Origin: Crotophaga sulcirostris
Lineage: Eukaryota; Chordata; Aves; Cuculiformes; Crotophagidae
Reading direction: 5' to 3'
DNA length: 64,000 nucleotides
NCBI GenBank assembly: GCA_013397455.1
Contig: VYZB01000026.1
Span: 2,251,067 to 2,315,066 of the forward strand
Shown here: piece after piece, positions 13,082 through 25,490 of the stretch
How positions within the stretch are numbered: the stretch's first letter is position 1
How the letters are laid out: each line of letters opens with the position of its first letter
Made by a program: the position numbers and the translations under genes
The notes under the pieces: model-generated
The model's database searches: none
What the model was told of the DNA's origin: nothing
What the model saw: only the letters and a program-made list of their open reading frames with translations

Positions 13082-16000
13082 GTAAGTGAGCTTAAGCCTT
13101 TTGAAACCATTTCCCCCCAGTTTACCATAGAAGTGTATTTAAAAACTTCCATTAGCCTAACATAAGTGAATGATTCCTTGGCGAGAGGTGGACAACTGGG
13201 ATGTCCCCTGGAGAGCGTAAATCACCTCATATAGGCTTTGTAACACAAAGAATCATAGAATGCACTGACTGGGAAGGGACTCACCAGAATAATTGGGTTC
13301 AACTCATGTCCCTGCATAAGACAACCCCAAAATTCACAACACATGCCTGAGGGTGTTGTCCAAATGCTTCTTGAATGCTGTCAGGCTTGGTGACATGACT
13401 ACTTGAGTTGAGGAGTTGTACCAGTAATGTACCTGAGCTGGGATGGTGTCACTAACCTTTATATCCTGCCACCAGCCTAGCCTGTGATGCATGTAGTCGC
13501 AGCACTTCAGCTGGTCCTGTTCCCATAGTCCCAGCTGCGATGTGACTATGGAGTTGTCACAGTCTTTCTGCTGGAAACACAAGGCCAGCTCTCCTGCTCT
13601 GTTTCACTTCTGTAAATGGGTAAACATAAGGTTTCAAAAAGAAAAGGATCAACTTGGATTAAGATAGCATTCAGATGCTTAACTCCATTTGTTTTTTTTT
13701 TTTTTTAGGTATGCCTTTTTCTTTACTTTTTTGGCCTCTTTCTTTCCTTTTTTTTTTTTTAAACTTAAATCCTTTGACATTCTCTTCAGACCAAGCCTTT
13801 CACCTCTTGTTTCTCTGTTAGATTGGTAATATGGTTCCCTTCAAATCTTACGCTATGTGAAATAGGCCTGCTTTTATGATTGCAATTGATTTTTTAAATT
13901 ATTTTTTGCTAGATTATTGACTAAGAGCTCCAGTCAATCACAGGTTAAGCACTCCTGTTACATAGGCACTGTATAAACAGACAACAAAAGCAGCAAACCT
14001 TCCCTGAAGTGTTGAAAGGCTAGCTGGCTTTGGGAGGGTTTTACAATGCACAACTGGAGCATTTGTTCTCAGATGAACATTCCGATGACCAGCTCAAACT
14101 CCAGAGTGCAGTTAAAGCCAGGAATTTAGATGCTGTGCACGTTCTGCTGTCCTTGATCTGGGCTGGGCCTGACAGCGCTGAGTCCTTCTGAAAATTATCA
14201 GCCCCATGTCTCTCATAGTGCTGCAGCCCTCAAAGACTGTCTTGGGTTCCCTCATTTTCTTTTCCTTAGAGTGTATTGATCATCCTCTCAAAAAGAAGAT
14301 ACATTTTTACTGAAAGCCTGGGGCCCAGGTGGATAAGATAACCATTTTCCTCATGATGGATTATCCTTGACAGTGCTTAGGAAAAATGTCACAGATGATA
14401 ATGAAGGGCCAACAGCAGGTAATGAGCTGTTTGCCTCTACCATTGTGTTATCAGAAGCTGTAGGAACTTGCAGAGATATTTCCATAGGAGGTTGGTGTCC
14501 AAAAGCTTTTGCAATGTCTGTTTATCTGGATAAATCCGTAAATGGGCTTCCAAGCAGCCAATCCTTTAACTTGTCATTCTAGCAATCTTCCCTTTGTGCA
14601 CTGTAACATTACACAGGGGAATCATTCTGTGATTGTGGGAAAAAGTAACAGTCTATGTCTGCTTTTCTTCTCGGTATTAAAACATCAACAAAACACTGTT
14701 TTAGTGGATGATCTTCCTGTTGTCTTTGCCCTGACTTAGAAGCAGAAATTAACAGCTGTGAACATGCAAACTGCCTTATGATGCCAGTGTTGCAGAGCAG
14801 TAAATCCAGTCCCGTTGTGTCAAGGAAAGATCAGAAGCCTGTTGATGTAGTCATTAGTTTCCTGCTCAGTTGTGTTCCTGTTGCATGTACATAATTCAGT
14901 TCCTGCTCCTGCCCTTCCCTCCACTTAACTGTTGAACCCTATGCTCCATTTTTAAGAAAATATAACTTACATTAAGGAAAGCTCGTGGCTTTCATGCAGA
15001 AAGTTCTATAAATAATGGCTGTTATTATGGACAGTGGTAACATAGAAGCACACAAGAAGTGTTGTGTACATGTGGATTTGATTGTAATTGGGAATTGCAA
15101 CTTTATTGTGTAATATATCCTGCTGCAGGTAGCATATGTGTATGAGGTGCTTTTTTAAATCTATGCTCTACTTGTTTTACCAAGTCTTGCAGTCCAGCCT
15201 CTTTGTTCAGTTGTGATGTTTCATCACTGAGAATGGTGTTTTGTTACTGAGCTACATCAGTTCAATACAAAACGCCTTGCATTTTTCTCTTCTTTCATCC
15301 CTTTTTTTTAATGGTGAAGGGCACTCATTTTCCTTGCTATTGCTTATACTTATCTTGTCACATCTGACCAGATTGTGACCCTTCCTCAGGGCTTGTCTTA
15401 GTATAGGCAGTCAGAAAAAAGATGGAAGAAATCCAGCTCTGCAGGTCAACAGTTTACAAATAAAAAAGCTGAAATCAGGACTTAAAAGACACTGTATTCT
15501 TCAGTCTTAAGGCACCTTTTATTCTCTTTGTGGGGAGTTTACATGAAGGTGAGTTCTCAGCCCCTTTACATGCTGCTGAGAATGTCTCCATCCTTGCTTT
15601 TTGGGCTTAGAGTGAAGGTTAGGGCTACGGGGAGGTAAGGCAGTGATTGGATCTATTAATACAATACCGTTTGGAAATGTCTGCAACTGTAAAGTTTGAA
15701 GTAATGCACAATGGATATGGTGAGCTGTAGCATGAAACTTTTAGAGTAGGATTTGCTCCTGGGGCTAGTGTTTGAAGTTCATAGGCAATGCCCTTCTCTA
15801 TCTGAAAATTATTTTAGGAGGAAAAGAAGGAAACAGTCTGTGCACGGTCTATTTCAGTGATCAGAACAACAGAAAATAGTGTTGGCTGACTAAGAAGATA
15901 CTTCCTGGATATTTGTCCTTAGTTTGAACTCATTAATCACCAGGATTTTTTTTTCACTTCTGTTCTTTCCCAGTTCATTCCAGGCCTTCCTTTGTGCTAT

Positions 16001-16641
16001 ATTTGTGCTTTATTTGTGGTAGAAATCTGACATGAGAGTCCTGGGTTTCTAAATGCAATGCTGGAGTCTGCCCATGACTGTGCATTTACCACCAGCATTT
16101 TATGAGAACTGTAGTATATCACACAGTTTCCTAATGTAATGGAACTCTGCTTTGATTTGATCTTTGTGATTTTGCTAGAGTATTAATTATAATCAACCAG
16201 ACTCTTCCATTTATAAAGACAGAATTAACTCCTGACATTATTGCATTTGTCAATATTTTCCTCTTATGGGTCACTTTATAAATCTAATAAAGAATTGACA
16301 TAATATGCTTGAATTTAGAATGTCTGCTTTACTTTGAAATAAAAGTTTGACGATGATACATGAATCCATATTTGCTGCCCATATCATCTGTATAGCTGAC
16401 AACTTCCTAATGCAGAAACAGTATTTGTGAACGGTGTTAGCTCTGTGCTAGAGATTTAAGATTCTCAGGATCATCACAACAGGCTGCACTGGTCATTTCA
16501 GTGTCTGATATATCATAGATGAAGAACAATTTAGCAGTTAGTTTCTAATGGGAATTTATGTTTCCACTAATGAATACAAAGCATCTTAATGTTTTCTTTT
16601 TAAATTGTAATTTTTAATTACACAAGCATTTTATTTTCAAG
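13082..16641 (+). other. NOX4: NOX4 intron (3.56 kb)
   Basis: The intron starts with the strong donor gtaagtgagc and ends with ttttattttcaag. That acceptor is the less common AAG type, with an A-interrupted pyrimidine tract. It contains an antisense CR1-related fragment at 13251-13588 and T runs at 13692-13706 and 13748-13760. Nothing else in it is recognisable. Confidence 0.9.
13251..13588 (-). repeat. CR1-type LINE fragment of a divergent subfamily
   Basis: It starts at the 3' tail aatcatagaatgcactgac and runs on with a gtccctgcataagacaaccc segment typical of one CR1 3' family. The - strand open frame 13334-13582 keeps degraded ORF2 C-terminal features: SQLGLWEQDQL, VSDTIPAQVHYW and SPSLTAFKKHLDNTL. 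These differ from the GLFSQV/NFFSERV type seen at 10641 and 39121, so this is a separate and probably older subfamily. It lies antisense in a NOX4 intron. Confidence 0.85.
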
Positions 16642-16750
16642 TGATGGCTGGAAATGCTACAAGCTCAGAAGACTGTACTTCATTTGGGTGTGCAGAGACA
16701 TTGAATCTTTCCGCTGGTTTGCAGACCTTCTCTGTATGTTGCATAACAAG
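16642..16750 (+). CDS. NOX4: NOX4 coding exon: NADPH-binding domain, second segment
   Basis: This 109 bp exon encodes DGWKCYKLRRLYFIWVCRDI and then ESFRWFADLLCMLHNK. The RLYFIWVCRD...FRWFADLL core is the NOX-family NADPH-binding segment, and the details match NOX4 (mammals read DDWKPYKLRRLYFIWVCRDI). The first T completes leucine with the previous exon, and the exon ends exactly after AAG at donor gtaatg. Differences from mammals near the start (GWKC for DWKP) fall in a loop rather than the core. Confidence 0.97.
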
Positions 16751-17324
16751 GTAATGGGTGTTGCTTGGAGGGATACTGACAACTTGAACAAATGCAGCGT
16801 ACATCCACACCACACGATCATGCTGTAGAGAAAGGCAACCTTACTCAAAATAAGCAAGCACCAGCAGTACTTTTGCTTGGGCTACTTCACCCACCCTCCA
16901 TTTATTTTTGGAGCTTCACAAAACAGTTTGAGTATCTGAAACCAGTATTTCATTGCATAGTGTTGCCATGTACCAACAGTCTGGACGCTTAGCTGTGGAA
17001 TCTATGAGATGAAAGAATAACATGCAGGTTGGGAAATATGAGTGGCCCTTAGCCATTTGGCTGGTGGGCAGATTGAGAAGGGAGAGGGATTTAAAATTTC
17101 AGGTAGATCTTAAGAGCAGTTTATCTTCCTAAAAATAATATTTTGCACACAGCATGATGTGCAACATTCTGGAGCACATGAAGGGGTGCTATGCAAGTGT
17201 GTCTTCTTCATTAAAAAGCTTACTTTACTGGTGCTGAAACCCAAGATAACAGGCACAAGTGAATTTATGCTTACGTTAAGGGAAGGGACGTTTTTTTCAC
17301 TAGCTGTTTTTGTCATCCTCCTAG
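16751..17324 (+). other. NOX4: NOX4 intron (574 bp)
   Basis: Short intron bounded by gtaatggg and ctcctag. The open frame 17159-17428 on the + strand runs through the acceptor into the next exon in a different frame and is not coding. No repeat is recognised. Confidence 0.9.
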
Positions 17325-17393
17325 CTTTGGCAGGAGAATCGACCAGACTATGTAAACATCCAGCTATACCTCAGTCAAACAGATGGTATGCAG
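17325..17393 (+). CDS. NOX4: NOX4 coding exon (69 bp)
   Basis: This exon is too short to stand out as an ORF. It encodes LWQENRPDYVNIQLYLSQTD followed by GMQ: 23 whole codons in phase 0 at both ends. Mammalian NOX4 reads FWQENRPDYVNIQLYLSQTD and GIQ at this point. Acceptor cctcctag, donor gtacgt. Because its length is a multiple of three, skipping it would keep the frame. NOX4 splice variants are known in mammals, but nothing here shows that skipping occurs. Confidence 0.97.
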
Positions 17394-19445
17394 GTACGTG
17401 GATAAATGCTGTTTGTAAACTGAAGTAGACTGGGGTAGCAGACAATGCAAACTGTCAGTCAAAGACAAAAGGGAATTACTGCAGATGGTAAAAACAGGAA
17501 ATGAGGCCATAAAGTCAAGTGACTGATTCATTACTAGGGCAAGAGAGCAAGTCCATCCCCACTGCATTAAGAGAATCTAGTCTTATAGCCTTAACTTGAT
17601 TAGATGTCGGCAGCAATCCATATCTTCCTTTTCTAGGAAAGAGGTCCTTCCAGGCCAGGCCACGAACCAGACAGTTGGCCGTGTTTTATGGGAAACGTGC
17701 CTCATTTCTGGGCTAAGAATCAAACCAGAATAGTTCTAGGAGCTTGCAAACTCAAATCTTCTTTTCAAGTAAATATTTTGAGAGAAACTAGCTATTTTTA
17801 AAAGCTTTGGATTTGCCCCCAGTATAGACAAAAGTTGCAAATCTCTTAGTGTATAAGACTGGAAATCACAGTGAACTGTCGATTATCATGTATTACTAAC
17901 CCCAAGCTGGAGTAATTCCTCAGATCTTGGCATCTCCTGTAGCTTTTTACACTTATGATCTTCATTTTACATTATTTTACACATGAGAGTAGACCTGATT
18001 CTTCACCCTGCTTCATCTGGAAACTTTCCATTATCTACAGTGGGCCCAGAACCAAGCCTAACAATTACTGCAAAACATGAAATGCAGTGAAAAACCATGC
18101 CCAAAGGATTTTGATCTGCCTGGTATCAGGTGCATACAGCAAAATGTTCACAGCTCTGGTTGGATCACTATCCAATAGTTTAAATAATGTGATAACTACA
18201 ATAGTTATAAACAGTACTCCACAGATTAAATGCCTGGATGATGTATGTCAACTGGAATGGGGTGCTTGAAAACACTTAATTGATGAACCTAATATGCAAT
18301 TGTTCAGTTAAAATTAAAACCCAAAACAGGACTCTATTGTGATGACATAGCAAGATTCCAATAACTGACAATTCAAAGCAAGTTTTTTAATGTGTATCAA
18401 GCAGCTACTGAATTTATTTAAGTAATCTTTGTTTTAAGTCTTTCTTTAAAGTCACTTTTCTTTTGTGGCTGTTGAACAAAGCTGGCACGGAATGTTATGC
18501 TGCTCATGATTTCTCAAGGGGGAGTTAACTCTCCACTGCCATACAGCTTCTGTGTTCACTGATGTTAGTCCAAAGTGCTGACTGCTATCAAAATTAGGGC
18601 AGTTTCGCTTTGTGCTCCCTTTGCTCAGAAGCAGTGTGACTGTGTAACAACAGGGAGCCAAGCCCATCCTTCAGCAAATGTCTTGAGTATAAAAGACCAA
18701 CAGAGGATGAGTTAGCCAAGGCTCTGTGTTTACACTGGTACAAGCAATGTTTCAGGTTGTTCAATGGTGGAGTGAATCTGGTAGCCTAGATAAGATGAAA
18801 TTTCTCTCTGCCTTTCTGTCGCATTAGGACAGAAAACAAAAGAAAGAATCCCCTGCAGTGGAAGGGCATTTGACCTTATCAAAATGCTGGCGAGTTTGCA
18901 TTGCTGGAATTGGTTGGGATCTATCCGGGGAGCAGTTTTGGCTGCTTTCTGCTCTTAAAGCAGCTCAAAACAGCTGGCTAACTACTCTCAGGGAGGAATG
19001 TAAGATCTCCCTTGTTACTTTTTCAGACCTAGTCACCTTAATAGTTACTTGTGCAAAGTTAAAAAGAAGACTTCAGATAGAAATATGATTTTTGCATCAA
19101 CAGTGTTTCTTTCAGCTTAGCATTAAAACCAATGAGGGAATGAATAATAGGAGCATGGTTATTGTTTTATGGCTTAAAGAAATTGGTTTAAAAGTAAAAG
19201 GGAGATTAATGAGCAGCTGCATGAGGAACAATGTATAATGAACACCAAAGAGAGCCGTTGAAAAAGCAGTGAGCAGAGGTATTGGTGCATGAAATGGCTG
19301 CAGTTTTCATCGCAACTGTCTGATATTTGTGCTCAGGTTTTACACCTAAGCGATACAGTAAGGCAGCCAATGTCAGAAATGGGAGCCCTGGGTGATATGA
19401 GGCAATTTGCAAATCAGGCAGAACTGAATTTTTTGTTTCTTGCAG
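17394..19445 (+). other. NOX4: NOX4 intron (2.05 kb)
   Basis: Bounded by gtacgtgg and a good acceptor, tttcttgcag. No interspersed repeat is recognised. Open frames on both strands here are under 90 codons and resemble nothing I know. Confidence 0.9.
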
Positions 19446-19546
19446 AAAATAATTGGTGAAAAATATCAAGCTTTAAACTCAAGGCTTTTGATTGGACGAC
19501 CTCGATGGAAACTTCTTTTTGGTGAAATAGCGAAGTGTAACAGGCG
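19446..19546 (+). CDS. NOX4: NOX4 coding exon: penultimate
   Basis: This 101 bp exon encodes KIIGEKYQALNSRLLIGRPR, then WKLLFGEIAKCNR, plus the first two bases (CG) of an arginine completed by the last exon. SRLLIGRPRWKLLF is strongly conserved in NOX4. Mammals read FDEIAKYNRG here, so the D-to-G and Y-to-C changes and the R replacing the junction glycine are lineage differences in the surface helix after the RPRW motif. Donor gtaagt. Confidence 0.97.
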
Positions 19547-22500
19547 GTAAGTACCAGTCAACTTGAAGGATGCCCCGGTTTGAAGGCTGGGGTTGTTATC
19601 TTTTTCTAGCTATGTTTGTATGAAAAAAAAATTTTGAGTTTTATCTTAGATTGTAATGTTTAAACCACTGATGTTGAAATATTTTGCTATGAGAGATAGC
19701 CTGTACAAACTGAAACACTTTTTTTTTCTTATACTCAGAACAGTTCATCTTTTTATGCAGCTAGGGTGTTCAGTGGCCCAGAAAATAAAAGTAATGTATT
19801 TCCATCTCACTGCTCAGATATGATTTTGTCTGTGGCAATATCTTACTTGCAACGTATGCTGGTTTTATAAAGAGAGTTGCATTTTTTAAATTGTTGACTT
19901 CTATAATTTTCATGATTTATAGTGCTGATTTACAAACAAAAAGGAACAAGGAAGAATCTGACTGTCCTGTATTGGTTTTTGTTCAGACAATGTATTGTCT
20001 TTGGAGATTCTGGGCACTTCTTTATTCTTTGTTAAGACCTGGCAATGCCTTTATACTGTGCTAAGCAGACATATTATAGTCTGAAACAAGACAGTTGTAA
20101 ACCGTAGAAGACATGCAATTAGACTATGGAATATATTTGTCCAGATCCAGCTTTGCTGGTTGAGTATTTTATACCTCACTGGCAGTTTTCTGCCTCAAAA
20201 GCCAATCTGGTAGAAGAGAGAATATGAGTCTTGCCTAATCCACTTCTAGCAAAGTCAGCAGGGTAGTAGCAAACCACCCTCAGTAGCTGTCTATAATAAT
20301 CACAGTGCACCCAACTGAGAGGTGCTCTCACACTCACCTGCAGAACTTTCCCAAAAAAACTTTTTGTCCTCTGTTGCACTTGCAGAATGAACTTCTGCTT
20401 ATTGACTCTTTTCTTCTGAGGCTGGATATGACTAGGGTACACTGAGCCCTGGTTCCTGAGAAATATTGAGTGCCAGTATGTATCACTGTTGGTAGTATGA
20501 GCTGCTGATAATACTTATCTTGGATTCAGGTCCTGGAGGATATTGTAGGCAGGGCTCCTTGCCAGGATACCCCAAAGACTACTACAGAGGTACATGCCTA
20601 GTAGGTTGCACCGACCGTGCAAATAAGTTTCATTTACAGAAGAGCCATCGAAAAGAAAGGTTAGAGAAGCAAGTTGACTCTCTGGCTCAGAGTCCTCTGC
20701 ATAGAGCACTGCTGACCTTTTATGCTCTGTTCGAATGTCTTTTTGTGTTTAACTGTGTGAATGCAATTTTAAAAGGTGAAAATAATGAGTTTTCTGATAC
20801 TTACTTGCAAGGCTGTAGGTGCACATAATATAGATGAAGCTATTAGTGGTAGTCATACTTGCTTTTTCTTTTGTGCTTTCCATCGCATTACTCCTAATTA
20901 GACTTCAAGTGCCATTTCCTCTGCCTTTCCACATTAGGTCTTTAAATTGTGCCACCGTTTCCAAGCAAGGTGACTTTTGGTATCTAAATAATGTTCTGAC
21001 TCTTTTAATGAACCTGCAACCTGCTAAGATGTAGGCTTTCTCACTCTCTGTCACCTCTTTAGTAGTGTTTGTGGGTATAGGTCTGTATCTATAGATGTAG
21101 TTACATTTATCATGAGAGACAGTAGAGCAACCTGTAACTCAGCTATCCCACAGAAATTTAACTGTTGTAGGTAAATTTCCTGTTTCTCTGAATGAGATGG
21201 TAACTTCCATTTTTTTCTGTAGTCCAATTTCCTGATCTCTTGCGAACTTTATTTCAGTTCTTATTTCTCATAAATTTTCCACCTAAATGACCCTGATGGA
21301 ATACGCAGACACAAAAAATAAATAAAAGGAAAAAAAGTAGGGCAATGAAGTTATTCCCAACATCTGATGCCAGTGTTCAGGCTTTCACATGTATTTGCAG
21401 TCATCCCCTTGGGCTTGTTTATGGACAGCCAAGATATTTTCCACTTTTTATCTTGTGATTTTAGTAAAAGCTGTGCATAAATAAACGCACAACTGGCAAA
21501 CCTCCCATTGGTTTAGCCATCTGATTGGTTTGCGGTTTGTGAATTGTTGCTGTTGTTGCTGTTTGAGTCCCAAATAAGCAAAGTGCATTTGTAAGTGTCT
21601 GAGCTTTGCCAGACCTTCAGAGCATGACATGAGACAATCCAGCATCAGGTTCCGAATTCTTTCTTATGGGCTAAGCTGAGCAGAGGTGTGCCATCTACTG
21701 TTGATATTTTATATGACATCCTAAGTCCCAAGGATATGCGTTGGGACAGGTGATATAATAAATCATGTCTTATCTTTTCATACACTCTCTATGGGGATGG
21801 AGGAGCAACCTTGTTCCTGTTCAGTTGTCTCCTGGATGAAAAGCTTACCCCATGCCTTGGCTACCAGGCTTTCTCAATTATGTTTATTTCAAATGGGCAT
21901 ACATTTTTTTTGTGATAGAGTCTGACCTAGAAGGAGACGTGAATATTTGCAAGAGAGGAAGGTGTGGAACACCGTGATACATTTCTTGTGCACTGTGAAG
22001 TAGAAATCCCTCTCTAAGAATGAGTATGGGATTTAAAACTGGAACATTCCAGGTCCTGTCTCTATCCTCTCTAGATAGCAAAGTATTTCACCTCTTCTTC
22101 ACCTCCTAATGTTCATAAAATGGATGTAAGAATACATGCTGACCTGCTCTTCCCATAGGAACACTGAGAAGTTATTTACTTAGTGCTCTGAATGAGTAAA
22201 ATCTTATATTAATGTTTATAATTGTTACCAATAATGGCCTATAACACAGTTTCCCTAATTGTAAACCTGTTACTGATATTTAAAAGATTTTCAGACATTT
22301 TGCCTCAGTAATACCTAGCTATCTGTTTTCATTTGAGCAACAAGGCAACAAGCCATTGTCCCAAATGAGTGATAAGCAATTAAGACCTGTCAGCTCAGGG
22401 TAGCAGTGTGCTGCTCTGTGTAGTAGCTGCTTTCAGACTTCTACCTACTTGTGTCACAGCAACCAGGCAGGCAAGCAAGGCAGGGAGGAAGGTATCTGCA

Positions 22501-24870
22501 GGCAGGAAAGGGAGGGGTGTAAGTGGAAGAGGATTTGGAGAGTGAACTCCGGGAGGTAAATGGTATGTGGAGGGATATCCAGAATAGATACTGGTGGTGG
22601 GTATCCTGGGAAGAAAATTTAAGAGCCCGTGACTCGATGTATGGGGCAGTAGGTCAACTGGGTTTCAGGAGAACTTGTTAGCCACAAGTCTTTTGTGTGA
22701 CCTTAGGCAAATCATTTAACCTTTCTGTAATTTTATTTACTAGCGAAAAATTCTGTGTACCTTGGAAGGATGTTGCTGGGATGGGAATACATTACCAGCA
22801 CGTGCTGCTTAGACGTCTGTGCTTTGGGGGCTATGTAATGAAAGGGAGAGAGACAAGACAAACTCTTTGGGTTTTATTTATCAGTTGCCTGTACTGATTA
22901 GACTAATAAAAAAACAACATTAATTCTCTTAATTAAATACACAGTGGAAGACAGATTCTTGCTGGCAGCTCATGCACCCTTTTTCCCCACTGTGCACAGA
23001 TTAGACTACATTCACGTTTTGCAAGTGCTGAGGAATCTTATTTGAGAGCAGTGAGCAATAGCACTCTCATTATTTCTGCAAATCCAGCCACCAACACAAC
23101 ACACCTTGCCATTAAAAAGGGTACTACCAGAACTTAAAGGGGACCTACAGGAAAGCTGGGAAGGGGCTTTTAATAAGGGTGTGCAGTGATAGGATGAGCG
23201 GTAATGGTTTTAAGCTGAAAGAGAGTACATCTAGATTAGATATTAGGGCGAATTTTTTTATTTTGAGGGTGGTGAGGCACTAGAAGAGATTGGCCAGAGA
23301 AATCATAGATGCCCCCCTTGAACATAGATGTTCAAGGCCAGTTTGGCTGGGGCTTTGGGCAACTTGATCTAATAAAGGTGTCTGTGCCCATGGCAGGGGT
23401 GTTGGAACTAGATGATCTTTAAGGTCCCTTCCAACCCAAACCATTCTATGATTCTATGACAGGAAAGTTTAACAGACATACATAAGGATAAGAAAAGTAA
23501 GAGTTATGAATATCTGACATGGACTGATACGAGAGTTGATTTAAATGGAGTCAACTAAAGTCCACATTGTAAGGTGCCTGCACAAGGGCACCACTGGTGT
23601 TACCTGTTTAACTTTGTGATGTTTCTTGATGTTTGATCCCTCAGTTGTGCTGTGTCACTGTCGCTGTGCACTGGTGCAGTGTGAACTGCCATGCTGTTTG
23701 AGCTGCTGCCTAACTAAAGGCACATATACGTGACAGTTTGCATCAGAGATTTTTTCTTATATGTGTTAGTTCCCTTCTCTCACCAAACACATGCACAAGC
23801 AGCTTTAAACTGCATTTGATTATCCTGCATGTGCTAAGATATTTTATTTTAAATAGTTACTGGATAAAATACTGAACTAGTTCTGGAGGCAGGAACCAGA
23901 ACTGGAGTCTCCAGCCTCTTTGTGAATGCTGTAAATCACAATTGTTAAAGGCATGTCCCCTCTTGCTCTCTCTGTCCCAATAAATCTTGCTCTTTCTCTG
24001 TAGTGGCACAATTTCAGCAGGAAGATGAAGAATTTTTTTTTCATGATATAGAAGAGGCAGCACCACATCTTCTTTCCCTGCTCCTTCCTTTTCCTTCTTC
24101 TCAGTTTTTAAAAAAATGGAGATGATGAATATCATGAGTGGCTCAGTCCCACTGTTGTGGATGTGTCTTGGTCTGGTGCTGGCTACTGTTCTGTATGACT
24201 GTAAGTTTGACTTACAGCCTGTGTTGAAGGTGGCCAGAGAGCAAAGTGCTGTTGTCAGGTTAACTAATAAGCCCAAACTGATAGCTGTGGATGATGAACA
24301 AGGACTGTAGTCGGTGTTTGGCTTTTCATAAGGCTCTCCTATACAGCTGCTGAAGGAAAGATTGCATGCTAATGAGAAAGTAAAGCGGTAAAGTTATTCT
24401 GCTGCTGCCAGAAATAATCATGGGTTAGTAGTGCTCTGTTTTCATGCCTGTAACAAATCACTGTTAGTGACTAGATCTCCTGCAAGTGTAAATCACAAGT
24501 TACACTAATGAAGTCATTAAAGTGAGACACATTTTTAACAAACAAAAAGTGATTAATCATGGAAAATATTAGAGTGGGAAGTAGAAATTTTTCATCACTT
24601 GCTGTGTTGAGGCTAAGATGAGGCACTTTTTTCTGAGTTGTCTTAGTGAAATAAGTAATAGGATGTGTGATAGGATAGTATGGGAATACTTGGGAAAGAT
24701 CTGGTGGCTTCACTAATACTATTATACATGATCCTGTGATTTATTCTCACCTTAAAATCTATGTAGAACTGGCTTGTGTATCATACAATGTGACTAAATC
24801 CAATTCTGTCTATTGTTAGAAGTTATTGTTTATTTGCTATGTCATAATTTTTTTTTCTCTTCTTTAACAG
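19547..24870 (+). other. NOX4: NOX4 last intron (5.3 kb)
   Basis: Runs from donor gtaagtacc to acceptor ctttaacag, preceded by a T-rich tract at 24848-24866. It contains a sense-oriented CR1 3' fragment at 23128-23459. The open frames between 20176 and 24713 are not conserved in any way I recognise, and several overlap on opposite strands. Confidence 0.9.
23128..23459 (+). repeat. CR1 LINE fragment, 3' end (sense to NOX4)
   Basis: Contains the CR1 block with gggtggtgaggcactag and ggcaggggtgttggaac, then gatgatctttaaggtccctt, and ends in the octamer tail (ccattctatgattctatgac). The 5' end is truncated within ORF2. It has substitutions and small insertions, including a duplicated phrase around gaacatagatgttcaagg, so it is an old copy. 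It resembles the copies at 30073 and 41376. Confidence 0.95.
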
Positions 24871-24991
24871 GAAGACCATTGGAGTTTTCTGTTGTGGACC
24901 AAACAAAATCTCTAAGATACTTCATAAACTGAGCAACAGCAGCAACTCTTATGGGACAAGGTTTGAGTATAATAAAGAATCCTTCAGCTGA
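24871..24991 (+). CDS. NOX4: NOX4 terminal coding exon with stop codon
   Basis: The G at 24871 completes an arginine codon with the previous exon. The exon then reads KTIGVFCCGPNKISKILHKL followed by SNSSNSYGTRFEYNKESFS and TGA at 24989-24991. VFCCGPN is the C-terminal NADPH-binding cysteine motif, and RFEYNKESFS is the invariant NOX4 C-terminus. Across NOX enzymes the protein ends close to an aromatic residue that stacks on FAD. Together with the upstream exons this gives about 172 C-terminal residues of a protein that is 578 residues in human. Confidence 0.98.
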
Positions 24992-25490
24992 AAATCTGTT
25001 GGACCAGCAAGACTGTCTAGAAGATAAAAGTGCAATTTTTTGTTTGTACAACATAAAAGTTGAGCTGTCGTTTAAACAGACAGAAACGTACCAAAGAATA
25101 GCACATATTTTCTTATTTATGATTATTTAAGGCTTTGGAAAATGATGGATGCAGCAGTATACCAACAAATAATAAGTGCTTATGCTCAAAGCCAAATGCA
25201 CTCACACAATGTTTGTGGCAGAAGTGATTCTTTGGAGTTGTTTCTGTGAATTAAAAAGTACAGAAACTGGAGAGAGACACTGTTGCTTTAAAAGCTGATG
25301 GAAGAAGAATCTGTGGAACGTTTGATCTTCTTCCACTTCAGTCCTCTGAAGCTGGATCAGTAAACCAAATCCCAGGTTAATCCAAACGGCAAAACATAGC
25401 ATATTACAAAGAACGATTCCTTTTGTTGGTGTACAAATCTCATGGCTTTGGGGTGGAAACACTCCATATTAAAGATTTTGTACATTGCAG
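24992..25490 (+). other. NOX4: NOX4 3' UTR, probable proximal part
   Basis: Sequence after the NOX4 stop codon. The first reasonable poly(A) signal is ATTAAA at 25468-25473, followed by a gt-containing stretch (ttgtacattg). A canonical AATAAA lies much further on at 27183-27188. Which one is used cannot be told from sequence alone, so the 3' boundary is a guess. Confidence 0.4.
25468..25473 (+). promoter_or_regulatory. Candidate NOX4 poly(A) signal (ATTAAA)
   Basis: ATTAAA lies about 480 bases after the NOX4 stop codon. It is the commonest variant poly(A) hexamer. The distal AATAAA at 27183-27188 is an alternative. Confidence 0.3.
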
